The translations under genes were made by a program, and so were the position numbers. Below, piece after piece: positions 27,413 to 39,127 of a stretch of 64,000 nucleotides of DNA (its first letter is position 1; the number at the start of each line of letters is the position of its first letter). Origin of the DNA: Rhodococcus sp. X156 (GTDB taxonomy: Bacteria; Actinomycetota; Actinomycetes; Mycobacteriales; Mycobacteriaceae). The DNA is taken from assembly GCF_004006015.1 (NCBI RefSeq), contig NZ_CP034766.1, forward strand, positions 3,443,001-3,507,000, written 5' to 3'. Under the pieces are notes generated by a model that was given only the letters and a program-made list of their open reading frames with translations, had not been told where the DNA came from and did no database searches.

Positions 27413-29215
27413 ATGAGGCCAACACCACCGAGTTCAGCGCCAACCAGGCCAGGGACGGCGTGGAGCAGCGCAGCACAGCGGGTCAGCCTGCTCTCCGCCG
27501 AGCCGGAGGTGCGGGGGCCGATCCTGGCCTCGTGGCGCCGATCACGCGACCGTGACCTCGCTGCCGACCAGATCGAGCTGCCCTACGTGCAGGACCCGGA
27601 CACCGACACTCCGCTGACGCGCAGCGCCGAGCCGGTGCTGCGCCACCTGTGCGAGCAGCTGGACGGACAGCCGGTGAGCGTCGTGCTCACCGATCCCAGC
27701 GGCTTGGTGCTCCTGCGGCTGACCGCCGACTCCCAGCTGCAGCGTCACCTCGACCACGTCCAGCTCGCCCCCGGGTTCTCCTACGGCGAGCACTACGCCG
27801 GCACCAACGGCATCGGCACCGCCCTGGTGACGGGCAAGCCCACCGAGGTGATCGGGCCCGAGCACTACGTCGAGAGCCTGGAGAACCTGGCGTGCGCCGG
27901 CGTGCCCGTCCGCCACCCCGTCTCCGGTCGCACCGTGGGCGCCGTCGACCTCACGTGCTGGCGCAAGGATGCCGGGCCGCTGCTGCTCACCCTGGCCAAG
28001 ACCACGGCGGAGCAAATCCGCCAGCAGATGCTGACCGAGACCGGGTCCAACCATCTGGAGCTGTTCCACGAGTACATGCGCACCTGCCACCGCACGGCCG
28101 GCGTGGTCTTCGCGGTGAACCACAACATGGCCATGCTCAACGACTACGCCCGAGCCACCCTCGACCCGGCCGACCAGGCCGCGCTGCTGAGCCACGCCGC
28201 GGAGCTGCTGGGCAACGGCAGCCGGGTGTCCACCGTGGTGGAGCTGCCCACCGGCATCACCGCCCGGATGCACTGCCGCCCGGTCCGAGAGAACGGCAAG
28301 GTCGCCGGGCTGGTGGCGCACGCGAAGCTCGGCGAGCCTGACCACAGGCACAACCTGACCAGCAGCGACCCGGTGCGGATGCCGCTGCCCGGGCTGGTCG
28401 GGTACGCACCGCTGTGGCTGCGGGCCTGTCACGAGACCGAGCGGGTCGTCCGCTCGGGCGAGTGGCTCGCGCTGGAGGGCGAGCCGGGCGTGGGCAAGAC
28501 TGCCCTGCTCCGGGCCGCACAGTCCCGCCAGCAGCCCGACCGCCGCCTGGTGCTGCTGGACGCCGCCGACGCCTCGACCAACCTGGAGTGGTTCGCCGGG
28601 GCGAGCCAAGCCTTGCTGCGCAGGGACCACAGCCTCGTGGTACGCCACGTGGACCGGCTCCGGCCGGCGCAGCTGCGCGAGCTCGGCGCGTTGCTGCGCG
28701 AAGCCGCCACGGTGGAGCGCGCCCAGCCGCTGTGGGTCGGGCTGACCTTGGAGCGGGTGAGCGAGGGCCGCGAGCTCAACCGCCTGCTGGGCCTGTTCCC
28801 CCGCACGGTGGAGGTTCCGCCGCTGCGCCTGCACATGGAGGACCTGCCCCAGCTGGTGGCGCTGTTCCTCAGCCGCCTCCAACACGGCGCCGACCTGACC
28901 TGCGCCCCGGAGACGATGCGGCTGCTGATGCGGTCGTCCTGGCCGGGCAACGCAGCGCAGGTGCTGCAGGTGCTGCGGCAGGTGGCGCAGCGCCGGCGCA
29001 GCGGCGTCATCCAGCCCGAGGACCTGCCACCGGCGGCCCAGACCGTGAGCCGCCGGTTGCTCAGCCCGCTGGAGTCGATGGAGCGCGACGCGATCGTGCA
29101 GGCGCTCAACGACGCCCGGGGGAACAAGGCCGCCACCGCCCACGCCCTGGGCATGTCCCGCGCCACCATCTACCGCAAGATCCACGACTACGGGATCGTC
29201 CCGCCCGTCGGCTGA
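27413..29215 (+). CDS. AcoR/MimR-type Fis-family regulator with degenerate AAA+ domain
   Basis: About 600 residues. The N-terminal sensor region starts EVRGPILASWRRSRDRDL and continues through a GAF-like domain (VLTDPSGLVLLRL, GTNGIGTALVTGKPTEVIG, CAGVPVRHPVSGRTVGAVDLT). The central AAA+-like domain has Walker A GEPGVGKTALL, but the Walker B region reads SLVVRHVDRL and the sigma-54 contact motif GAFTGA is absent. The C-terminal Fis HTH is DAIVQALNDARGNKAATAHALGMSRATIYRKIHDYGI. Actinomycetes lack sigma-54, and such regulators act on normal promoters of monooxygenase, acetoin or alcohol operons. ATG 27413 has a GGGCGAGG site; GTG 27362 is possible. Confidence 0.87.
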   Translation: MRPTPPSSAPTRPGTAWSSAAQRVSLLSAEPEVRGPILASWRRSRDRDLAADQIELPYVQDPDTDTPLTRSAEPVLRHLCEQLDGQPVSVVLTDPSGLVLLRLTADSQLQRHLDHVQLAPGFSYGEHYAGTNGIGTALVTGKPTEVIGPEHYVESLENLACAGVPVRHPVSGRTVGAVDLTCWRKDAGPLLLTLAKTTAEQIRQQMLTETGSNHLELFHEYMRTCHRTAGVVFAVNHNMAMLNDYARATLDPADQAALLSHAAELLGNGSRVSTVVELPTGITARMHCRPVRENGKVAGLVAHAKLGEPDHRHNLTSSDPVRMPLPGLVGYAPLWLRACHETERVVRSGEWLALEGEPGVGKTALLRAAQSRQQPDRRLVLLDAADASTNLEWFAGASQALLRRDHSLVVRHVDRLRPAQLRELGALLREAATVERAQPLWVGLTLERVSEGRELNRLLGLFPRTVEVPPLRLHMEDLPQLVALFLSRLQHGADLTCAPETMRLLMRSSWPGNAAQVLQVLRQVAQRRRSGVIQPEDLPPAAQTVSRRLLSPLESMERDAIVQALNDARGNKAATAHALGMSRATIYRKIHDYGIVPPVG

Positions 29216-29315
29216 CGACCGAGCCTGCGCCCAGCGGCGCTCAATTCACCATCGACCGGACCCGCGTGATGCACTGTGGAGCAATGCAGGCCCACCGCTT
29301 AGTACAGGAGCACGC

Positions 29316-30017
<702 letters not shown>

Positions 30018-30099
30018 CCCGCGGGCCGACCGCTGAGGCAGAGAGCCGACCGCTGAGCGCGGCAGGCACTTCTGCGGCTGACGTCGCTACGGTGGGGCC

Positions 30100-30786
30100 A
30101 TGAGCGAGCTCTCCGACAACCCGGCCCTGCGTGCCACCGGCGACCAGCTGGTGGAGCGGGTGCTCACCGCCGGGGTGGACGGGCTCGGTCCGTGGCGCAG
30201 CGCCGAGGCCGTGGCCACCGAGGCGCTCGCGGCCGAGGGGGATCCCGAGCCGGCGATCCAGCGGCTGCTGGTGGCGCACCGCAGGATGGTGGGCGCCACC
30301 GGGTTCGCCACCAGCATCGGCGGCGCTCTCGCCCTGGTGGTGGGCCTGCCCGCCGATGTCACCAGCTACCACGTGGCTGCCGCCCGGCTCTCGGCGGCGA
30401 TCGCGCACCTGCGCGGCTACGACCTGGCCGCGCCGCAGGTGCGCAGCCTGGTGCTGATCACCCTGCTCGGCGAGGAGGGCACCAGCCTGCTCGCCCAGCA
30501 CGGGGTGAGCACCGACGGCAAGGACGTCCTCACCGCGCTGAGCGGGTTGTCGACCGCCGAGCTGAGCGAGCTGAACCGGTCGGTGGGGTACCAGCTGGTG
30601 GCCAAGTTCGGCCAGCGGGGCGCGGTCAACCTGGTGAAGCTGGTGCCGTTCGTCGGCGGCGGGGTGGGGGCCGGGGTGAACATGGTGGGCATCACCACCA
30701 CGGCCCGCTCCGCCCGCACGCTGTTCCTGCCCCGGCCGGTGGCGGGCCGCTTCGCCGGACCGGGCGTCACCGTGATCGACCAGTAG
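30100..30786 (+). CDS. EcsC-family protein
   Basis: A 228-residue protein with the EcsC-like organisation: helical N-terminus, a hydrophobic Gly-rich stretch ATGFATSIGGALALVVGLPADVTSYHVAAARLSAAIAHLRGYD, and near the C-terminus a second Gly/Val-rich membrane-like stretch LVPFVGGGVGAGVNMVGITTTARSAR. Family members are membrane-associated and of unknown biochemical role; EcsC of Bacillus lies with an ABC exporter but is not required for it. The gene appears monocistronic. Confidence 0.8.
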   Translation: MSELSDNPALRATGDQLVERVLTAGVDGLGPWRSAEAVATEALAAEGDPEPAIQRLLVAHRRMVGATGFATSIGGALALVVGLPADVTSYHVAAARLSAAIAHLRGYDLAAPQVRSLVLITLLGEEGTSLLAQHGVSTDGKDVLTALSGLSTAELSELNRSVGYQLVAKFGQRGAVNLVKLVPFVGGGVGAGVNMVGITTTARSARTLFLPRPVAGRFAGPGVTVIDQ

Positions 30787-30861
30787 CGCTCGCTACCGGC
30801 GCCTAGAGCTGTCTAGCGTCGGCCCAACACTCCCGAAGAGAGCATGATCGAGCGGTGAAGC

Positions 30862-31599
30862 TCAGGCGCGCAACCACTCCGACCGCGCGGCCTGGCCGTC
30901 CGGGCTGAGCGTGTCCTCCACGGGGGTGGGCCAGCCCTGCCAGCGCACACCGTCGACCTCGGCCGAGGACAGCGTCATGGTGCGCAGGTTGCCCTTGGCG
31001 TTGCGGTACTCCACCTCCTCGGTCTCGAACGCGGCGACGAGCCCTGCGCGGACGAGCCACTCCAGGGCGTTGCCGCCGTTGACCAGGACTCGGCGCACGC
31101 CGGAGCTGCGCAGCTGCCAGCGCAGGAAGTCCGCGTCCGCCGCCACCAGCTGCTCCCGGACGGCCGGAGGGAGCCCGTGCCAGACCGGGTTGGTCGCCCA
31201 CTGGACCAGGTGCAGGTGGCAGGCGGTGCCGTCGTAGTAGCTGCCCGCTCCCACCGCGCCGAGCAGCTCCTCCAGCGCGGCGAAGGCAGGGCGGTGCGGG
31301 TTGGCCTGGAAGTAGCCGTAGCAACGCGCCACCACCGCGGCGACCTGCTCGTCGGTCAGCGTCGCGGCGTCGGTGACGTCCAACGAGCGCAACGACTCCA
31401 CCCGGCGGTACTCCCCGGCCAGCCAGGTCCCCGTGGGAGTGGTCAGCTCGAGCTTGCTCGGGTTGACCGTCAGGGTGGCCACCGCGGCCACGCTGGGGTC
31501 GCCCTGCGCCACGATGGGCAGGCTGCGCGGGATCACCGAGCACCCTTCAGGAATGGGGCGGCGGACACGATCGGCGAGCTCTTGCGGGACTGGGTGCAC
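30862..31599 (-). CDS. Conserved hypothetical protein, uracil-DNA-glycosylase-like fold possible
   Basis: A 245-residue soluble protein. It contains SVIPRSLPIVAQGDPSVAAVATLTVNPSKLEL near the start, GSYYDGTACHLHLVQWATNPVWHGLPPAVREQLV centrally, and VRRVLVNGGNALEWLVRAGLV. The ATLTVNPS segment and the LVNG loop recall the TLGxNPS and catalytic-loop motifs of the UDG-like superfamily seen in actinobacterial hypotheticals, but I cannot identify catalytic residues, so activity is not claimed. GTG 31599 has a GGGAGAATGGGG site. It is followed upstream by 281 bases without a recognisable gene. Confidence 0.7.
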   Translation of the reverse strand: MHPVPQELADRVRRPIPEGCSVIPRSLPIVAQGDPSVAAVATLTVNPSKLELTTPTGTWLAGEYRRVESLRSLDVTDAATLTDEQVAAVVARCYGYFQANPHRPAFAALEELLGAVGAGSYYDGTACHLHLVQWATNPVWHGLPPAVREQLVAADADFLRWQLRSSGVRRVLVNGGNALEWLVRAGLVAAFETEEVEYRNAKGNLRTMTLSSAEVDGVRWQGWPTPVEDTLSPDGQAARSEWLRA

Positions 31600-31880
31600 C
31601 CCCCCATTCTCCCTGCCGGACGACGCCTCGTTCACCACCGCGTCGTGGGCCCTCGACAGCATTGCCCACGGCCTCGCCGGCGGGGTTGCGTCCGGCGCCG
31701 CTCGCGCTTTATGCGCCCATCTAGTGATAGGTCAATAACTCTGGATACCCGGCTCGACGGCACGCAGGCGAGCGGGATCGGCAAACGACCGTTCCGGTGA
31801 ACGGACACTGTGAGAGACATCACGCCTCATCTGCCCTAGGTTGGCGCCGGCGACCACGGAGGTCGCCGGCGAGGGGAGCC

Positions 31881-32357
31881 GTGGTGACGGTGACACAACT
31901 GGAGCAGCTGGTGCAGGTGGAGCGCATCAAGAAGCTCAAGCACGACTACTGGCGAGCCTGTGATGCTAAGGACCCCAAAGGGTTTCGCAGCTGCTTCACT
32001 CGAACGGGCTCGTCCATCGACTACGGGACGCTCGGCGCGACCGACGCCGACGGCATGGCCGCGGTGTTCGAGCGCATCGCGCTGGCCCAGGACGGTGGCG
32101 GCCACCGGGTGCTGGACATGCACCACGGCTTCCACCCCGACGTCACCATCGTCGGCCCCGCCGAGGCCACCGGTCGCTGGACCCTGCAGTTCCGCCAGGT
32201 CGACCTGCACGCACGCACCGAGACGGTGCTCAGCGGCGAGTACGACGACCACTACGTCATCGAGGACGGCGACTGGAAGATGGACCGCTGCCACTTCACC
32301 CGGGGCTGGTCGATCACCCGCCCGCTCACCGACGACACCGTGGTGGAGCAGCCGTGA
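31881..32357 (+). CDS. SnoaL/NTF2-like protein
   Basis: A 158-residue alpha+beta barrel protein of the nuclear-transport-factor-2/SnoaL type: EQLVQVERIKKLKHDYWRACDAKDPKGFRSCFTRTGSSIDYG, then GGHRVLDMHHGFHPDVTIVGPAEATGRWTLQF and YDDHYVIEDGDWKMDRCHFTRGW. This matches the SnoaL_4 (scytalone-dehydratase-like) pattern. Such proteins catalyse dehydration, isomerisation or hydrolysis of hydrophobic ketones and steroids. It overlaps the next gene (an SDR) by four bases, GTGA, so both likely act on the same substrate. GTG 31881 follows GAGGGGAG. Confidence 0.83.
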   Translation: MVTVTQLEQLVQVERIKKLKHDYWRACDAKDPKGFRSCFTRTGSSIDYGTLGATDADGMAAVFERIALAQDGGGHRVLDMHHGFHPDVTIVGPAEATGRWTLQFRQVDLHARTETVLSGEYDDHYVIEDGDWKMDRCHFTRGWSITRPLTDDTVVEQP

Positions 32358-33184
32358 GCGCGCACAAGGTCGCCCTGGTCACCGGAGGCGGACGAGGCGT
32401 GGGCAAGGGGGTGGCCAGCGCGCTGGGCGCGGAAGGCTGGACCGTCTACGTCACCGGCCGGCACGCCGACCGGCTCGCGAGCACTGCCGAGGCCATCACC
32501 GCCGCCGGTGGAGCCGGCCACGCCATGGCCTGCGACCACCACCAGGACGACCAGGTGGCGGAGGTGTTCGCGCGCATCGCCGACGAGCAGGGCCAGCTGG
32601 ACCTGCTGGTGAACAACGCGTGGGCCAACCCCGATGGATACGCCGGGTTCACCCAGCCGTTCTGGAAGCGGCCGGTGCAGGACTGGGACAGCCTCATCGG
32701 CATCGGGCTGCGCGCCCACTACGTTGCGTGTGTCGAGGCGGCCAAGATCATGGTGCCGCAGGGCTCCGGGCTGATGGCCAACATCTCCTCCTTCGGCTCC
32801 CGCGGCTACCTGCACTCGGTGCTCTACGGGATGTCCAAGACCGCACTGGACAAGATGGCCGCGGACATGGCCGTCGAGCTGGCCGGCACCGGGGTGACCG
32901 CAGTGTCGCTGTGGCTCGGCCTGGTGCAGACCGAACGGGTCAAGTCCATGGGCGACAGCTTCGAGGGGTTCTCCATCGCCGACGCCGAGGAGCCGGAGTA
33001 CATCGGCCAGGTGATCAACGCCCTCGCCCACGACGAGAAGCTGCGCGCCTACAACGGCCACACCGTCATCACCGCCGAGTACGGGCGCGACCACGGCCTG
33101 ACCAACTCCGACGGGCGCCAGCCGCCCACCCACCGGCCGTTCTTCGGTGGCGGACCGCTGTTCCCGCCGCTGCAGGAGGTCTAG
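32354..33184 (+). CDS. Short-chain dehydrogenase/reductase
   Basis: A 276-residue classical SDR: cofactor motif TGGGRGVG at residues 10-17, NNAW at 87-90, catalytic Ser145, Tyr158 and Lys162 (SVLYGMSKTALDKMAADMAVEL). The residue after the first strand (TGRHADR) suggests NADP(H). The extended C-terminus after residue 230 contains GHTVITAEYGRDHGL. The family oxidises or reduces secondary alcohols and ketones. Its start overlaps the SnoaL-like gene, so the two form a coupled pair for an unknown, perhaps steroid- or polyketide-like, substrate. Confidence 0.9.
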   Translation: MSAHKVALVTGGGRGVGKGVASALGAEGWTVYVTGRHADRLASTAEAITAAGGAGHAMACDHHQDDQVAEVFARIADEQGQLDLLVNNAWANPDGYAGFTQPFWKRPVQDWDSLIGIGLRAHYVACVEAAKIMVPQGSGLMANISSFGSRGYLHSVLYGMSKTALDKMAADMAVELAGTGVTAVSLWLGLVQTERVKSMGDSFEGFSIADAEEPEYIGQVINALAHDEKLRAYNGHTVITAEYGRDHGLTNSDGRQPPTHRPFFGGGPLFPPLQEV

Positions 33185-33451
33185 CCCAGGCGCCGGTAGC
33201 AGTCCCGCAGGTAGGCCACGGCCCGGTCGCTGCCCAGCGCGGTGCGCAGCAGCGCCGGGTCGAGCTCGTCCACCACCGGCCGGAACCGCACCGGCGGCAC
33301 CGGGACGCGGGCGCTGGGCTGGTAGTAGCGGTCCAGGCAGTCAGCCAGGTCCGTGTCCAGCGGGCCCACCGGTGCGCTCGCACGCTCACTCACCGTGCCC
33401 TTGGGTTCGGTCGCACGCTCACTCACGGTGCCCTTGGGTTCGTTCGCACGC

Positions 33452-33459
<8 letters not shown>
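33181..33459 (-). CDS. Small protein with repeat-derived N-terminus, downstream of SNF2 helicase
   Basis: A 92-residue protein. Residues 1-28 are 2.5 copies of an 11-residue repeat (SERATEPKGTV), encoded by exact 33-base DNA repeats. The remainder (DLADCLDRYYQPSARVPVPPVRFRPVVDELDPALLRTALGSDRAVAYLRDCYRRLG) has no family I recognise. The GTG start overlaps the helicase stop by 8 bases, giving tight coupling. SNF2 helicases of this type are usually followed by a SWIM zinc-finger gene in actinomycetes. This short ORF, in that slot without SWIM cysteines, may be a replaced or shortened partner. Confidence 0.6.

Positions 33460-33460
<1 letters not shown>
33378..33460. repeat. 33-base tandem repeat (2.5 copies) at the helicase gene 3' end
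   Basis: Copies at 33378-33410 and 33411-33443 plus a partial copy at 33444-33460. They differ at only a few positions and are in codon frame with the small downstream gene. The partial copy overlaps the helicase stop codon and supplies the small gene's start codon. From memory, the encoded peptide recurs at the N-termini of unrelated actinobacterial proteins, so this may be a mobile or amplified DNA repeat. Confidence 0.85.
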
Positions 33461-36526
<3,066 letters not shown>

Positions 36527-36712
36527 AGCTGCTGCTCCTCTACGGTCTGCGGAGCGCGACTGCCTCAGCGGCGCGTTCACCAGGGGGTGGCGTTGGTTCG
36601 CCCGGCGTCGGAGCCCGAGGCCGGGCACCCACCACCAGCCTACGAACCTCCCGCTGCCCGACGCCAAGCTGCTGCCGTCTCGGCCTGGCACACCACCCCG
36701 CCGCACGGACTC

Positions 36713-36748
36713 GCGATGAGACCGCACGCCCCACCGGCCTGGTTCCTC
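36713..36748 (+). repeat. Left copy of a perfect 36-bp direct repeat flanking the catabolic island
   Basis: Begins GCGATGAGACCGCACG and ends GGCCTGGTTCCTC. It is identical at all 36 positions and in the same orientation as 49867-49902; flanking bases on both sides differ. It lies in the helicase upstream region and touches the aldehyde dehydrogenase stop codon (first two bases of the complement of TGA). It is candidate attL or one copy of a target duplication. Confidence 0.95.
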
Positions 36749-38255
36749 ACACGGTCATGCACACCGTCTTGGTCTCGAGGTAGCTCTGCAGCCCCGCCGC
36801 ACCGTTCTCGTATCCCCAGCCGGACTGCTTGTGGCCGCCCTTCACCAGCTCGGGTGAGAAGTAGGAGTGGCAGTTGATCCAGACGGTGCCGGCGCGGATC
36901 GCGCCGGCCAGCCGGTGGGCACGGGAGAGGTCAGAGGTCCAGACGCTCGCAGCGAGGCCGTACTCGGTGTCGTTGGCCCAGGCGACCACCTCGTCGACGT
37001 CGTCGAACGGGGTCACCGTCACCACCGGGCCGAAGATCTCCTCCCGCATCATCGGCAGGTCCGGCGCGGCGTCCACCACGACGGTGGGCTCGTAGAAGCT
37101 GCCCACGTCGCCCACCTCCCGGCCCCCGGCCACGACCGTGGCACCGCGGCGCACACCGTCATCGACGTACGAGGCCACCGTTGCCCGGTGTCGCCGGCTC
37201 ACCAGCGGACCGAGGTCAGTGCCGCTGTCCAGCCCATGCCCGAGCCGCAGCGCCCCGGCAGCATGCGCGAGCCCGTCGACCACCTCCTCGTAGACGGAGC
37301 GCTCGGCATAGACCCGGCTCCCGGCGACGCACACCTGCCCGCAGTTGGTGAAGATGCCGCGCGCGACACCCGGAATGGTCTCGGCCAGATGGGTGTCGCC
37401 GAGCACCACCACTGGGGACTTCCCGCCCAGCTCCAAGGTCAGCCGCGTGAGGTTACCGGCCCCTGCCCCCGCCACCAGCCTCTTCCCCACCTCGGTGGAA
37501 CCGGTGAACGTCACCTTGTCGACTCCCTGGTGCTCAGCCAGCATGCGTCCGACCTCGCCGCCACCGGTCACGATGTTGACCACCCCTGCCGGCATCCCCA
37601 CCTCGGAGAGCAGCTCACCGAACCGCAGCGCCGTGAGCGAGGTGTCCTCAGCCGGCTTCAGCACCACCGTGCACCCGGCAGCGAGCGCGGGGGCCAGCTT
37701 CATCGCGGCCATCAGCAGCGGAGAGTTCCACGGCACGATCGCGGCCACCACACCGACGGGCTCGTGCACAGTGTGCGCGAGCACCTTCCGACCCTGCGGC
37801 TGGTAGGTGATCGACGGCGTCACTGTGCTGCCCGTGATCTTGGTTGCCCATCCCGCGTAGTACCGAAACTGCTCGGCGGCGGCGGGGATCTCCGCGAATC
37901 GCGCCGTCGCCCAGGCCTTGCCCTGGTCCAGCGTCTCCAGCTCGGCCAGCTCATCGGCATGCGCATCGATCACCTCGCCAAGACGCCACAGGATCCGCGC
38001 TCGTGCGCTCGGGGTGAGGGCGGTCCAGCTGCCGTCAAGGGCCGCGCGCGCGGCCTCCACCGCGGCGTCGACATCCGTCGCGTCCGCCGACCCGAGCACG
38101 GCCAGAACGCGGTCCGTGGCCGGATCCACCGACAGGAGCTCCGGACCGCCCCCGGTGCGCCACTCGCCATCGATGAGCAGCTTCTTCGCGGCCCCGGACA
38201 AGAAGTCGGCGCTGTGCCGGACGGTGGCGGCTGGCGCCACGGACAGGCTGGTCAT
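36747..38255 (-). CDS. Aldehyde dehydrogenase
   Basis: A 502-residue NAD(P)-dependent aldehyde dehydrogenase. Catalytic Asn177 (VPWNSPL), Glu275 ([10 protein letters not shown]) and Cys305 ([14 protein letters not shown]) are all in place; [11 protein letters not shown] binds the cofactor. It resembles betaine/phenylacetaldehyde/aromatic-aldehyde dehydrogenases. It is the last gene of the minus-strand catabolic operon, its ATG overlapping the stop of the oxygenase gene by 4 bases. It probably oxidises the aldehyde made by the GMC alcohol oxidase or by the TPP-dependent decarboxylase encoded upstream. Substrate unknown. Confidence 0.94.
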   Translation of the reverse strand: MTSLSVAPAATVRHSADFLSGAAKKLLIDGEWRTGGGPELLSVDPATDRVLAVLGSADATDVDAAVEAARAALDGSWTALTPSARARILWRLGEVIDAHADELAELETLDQGKAWATARFAEIPAAAEQFRYYAGWATKITGSTVTPSITYQPQGRKVLAHTVHEPVGVVAAIVPWNSPLLMAAMKLAPALAAGCTVVLKPAEDTSLTALRFGELLSEVGMPAGVVNIVTGGGEVGRMLAEHQGVDKVTFTGSTEVGKRLVAGAGAGNLTRLTLELGGKSPVVVLGDTHLAETIPGVARGIFTNCGQVCVAGSRVYAERSVYEEVVDGLAHAAGALRLGHGLDSGTDLGPLVSRRHRATVASYVDDGVRRGATVVAGGREVGDVGSFYEPTVVVDAAPDLPMMREEIFGPVVTVTPFDDVDEVVAWANDTEYGLAASVWTSDLSRAHRLAGAIRAGTVWINCHSYFSPELVKGGHKQSGWGYENGAAGLQSYLETKTVCMTV

Positions 38256-39127
38256 CGGGAGCCCTCCTTGCTGGGGTGAACCTGGGTGAAGGGGAGCGCA
38301 CCCCAGCGCAGCCCCTTGGACTTGAGCCAGCGCCGGTAGGTGACGGAGGAGCTGTCTGCGCGGGTGGGGATCTCTTCGCGAGGTTCGAGCGGAAGCAGCA
38401 GCGGACGCTGGTTCTCGACGATGATCCGGTCCTGCAGGAAGATGATCTGCTCGAAGTGCAGCAGATCGGTGTGCTCCGAGTCCGGGTCCACGAGGTACAT
38501 CACCGGCTGCGCCCGGCACAGGTCCTCAGCGATCGGCTGGATGAACAGGGCAATGGCGTCCCTGCGGCTCGGATCCACCGGCGACACCCGGTACAGCATG
38601 ACCATGTACGGCGCGGGGACTCGGTAGGTCAGCTGGGCGTAGGCGCCCTCGGTCGCGGCGGAGACCTGCGGCTGGAAGAACCTGCAGTTCGTGGCCCACA
38701 CCTCGTCCACGTCGTGCCGGATCTCCGCCTGGTACTTGGCGACCTCGGTGTTCGCATCACCACCCAGGATCCCGGTGTGCACGAACGGGAAGTGCGCCAT
38801 GTCCAGGAAGTTCTCCACCACGCGTCCCGGCGAGGTCCGCAGGGTGATCCAACCGCAGGGCACGTAGCGGCGGTCGGGCTCACGGGACTCCTCAATGTCG
38901 AACACGTCGCGGGCCGGCGTGCCCAGCGTGGTCCACACGAAGCCGTACCGCTGCCGAACCGGCACCGGACTGCCGTCAGCCGTGACTACCGGCTTGCCAC
39001 CGGGCTCACGGCCGCAGCAGAGCTCCGCGCCGAGCAGCCGGGTGTTGACCACTCCGTCGACGAGCTCGTCCTCGGCGCACACGGCGTACCACTGGTCCAG
39101 AACCACCGGGTCGTCACACTTCTGCAT
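38252..39127 (-). CDS. Rieske-less ring-hydroxylating oxygenase catalytic subunit
   Basis: A 291-residue oxygenase related to Rieske non-haem iron monooxygenases (VanA/Pdo class). The N-terminus keeps [13 protein letters not shown] and [11 protein letters not shown], then jumps to [13 protein letters not shown]. The stretch between, which normally contains CxH and CxxH for the [2Fe-2S] cluster, is missing (roughly 45 residues). The mononuclear-iron site is intact: [19 protein letters not shown] with both His ligands. Electron delivery would need a separate Rieske protein, and one is encoded in the same operon at 43.8-44.4 kb. It overlaps the adjoining genes by 4 and 14 bases. This is a deletion in one piece, not a frameshift. 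Confidence 0.82.
   Translation of the reverse strand: MQKCDDPVVLDQWYAVCAEDELVDGVVNTRLLGAELCCGREPGGKPVVTADGSPVPVRQRYGFVWTTLGTPARDVFDIEESREPDRRYVPCGWITLRTSPGRVVENFLDMAHFPFVHTGILGGDANTEVAKYQAEIRHDVDEVWATNCRFFQPQVSAATEGAYAQLTYRVPAPYMVMLYRVSPVDPSRRDAIALFIQPIAEDLCRAQPVMYLVDPDSEHTDLLHFEQIIFLQDRIIVENQRPLLLPLEPREEIPTRADSSSVTYRRWLKSKGLRWGALPFTQVHPSKEGSR

Noticed and set aside
30025-30057. Short direct repeat GCCGACCGCTGAG between the PP2C and EcsC genes
   Set aside because: Two 13-base copies only, in GC-rich intergenic DNA, with no dyad or promoter context; likely incidental.
36713-36748. 36-bp repeat as the 3' end of a tRNA gene (classical att site)
   Set aside because: No TTCGA-type T-loop, CCA end or cloverleaf can be formed around either copy.
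38252-39127. Frameshifted or broken Rieske oxygenase gene
   Set aside because: The frame is continuous, has good codon use, start and overlaps with both neighbours, and the missing segment is exactly the cluster domain, so it is not annotated as a pseudogene.
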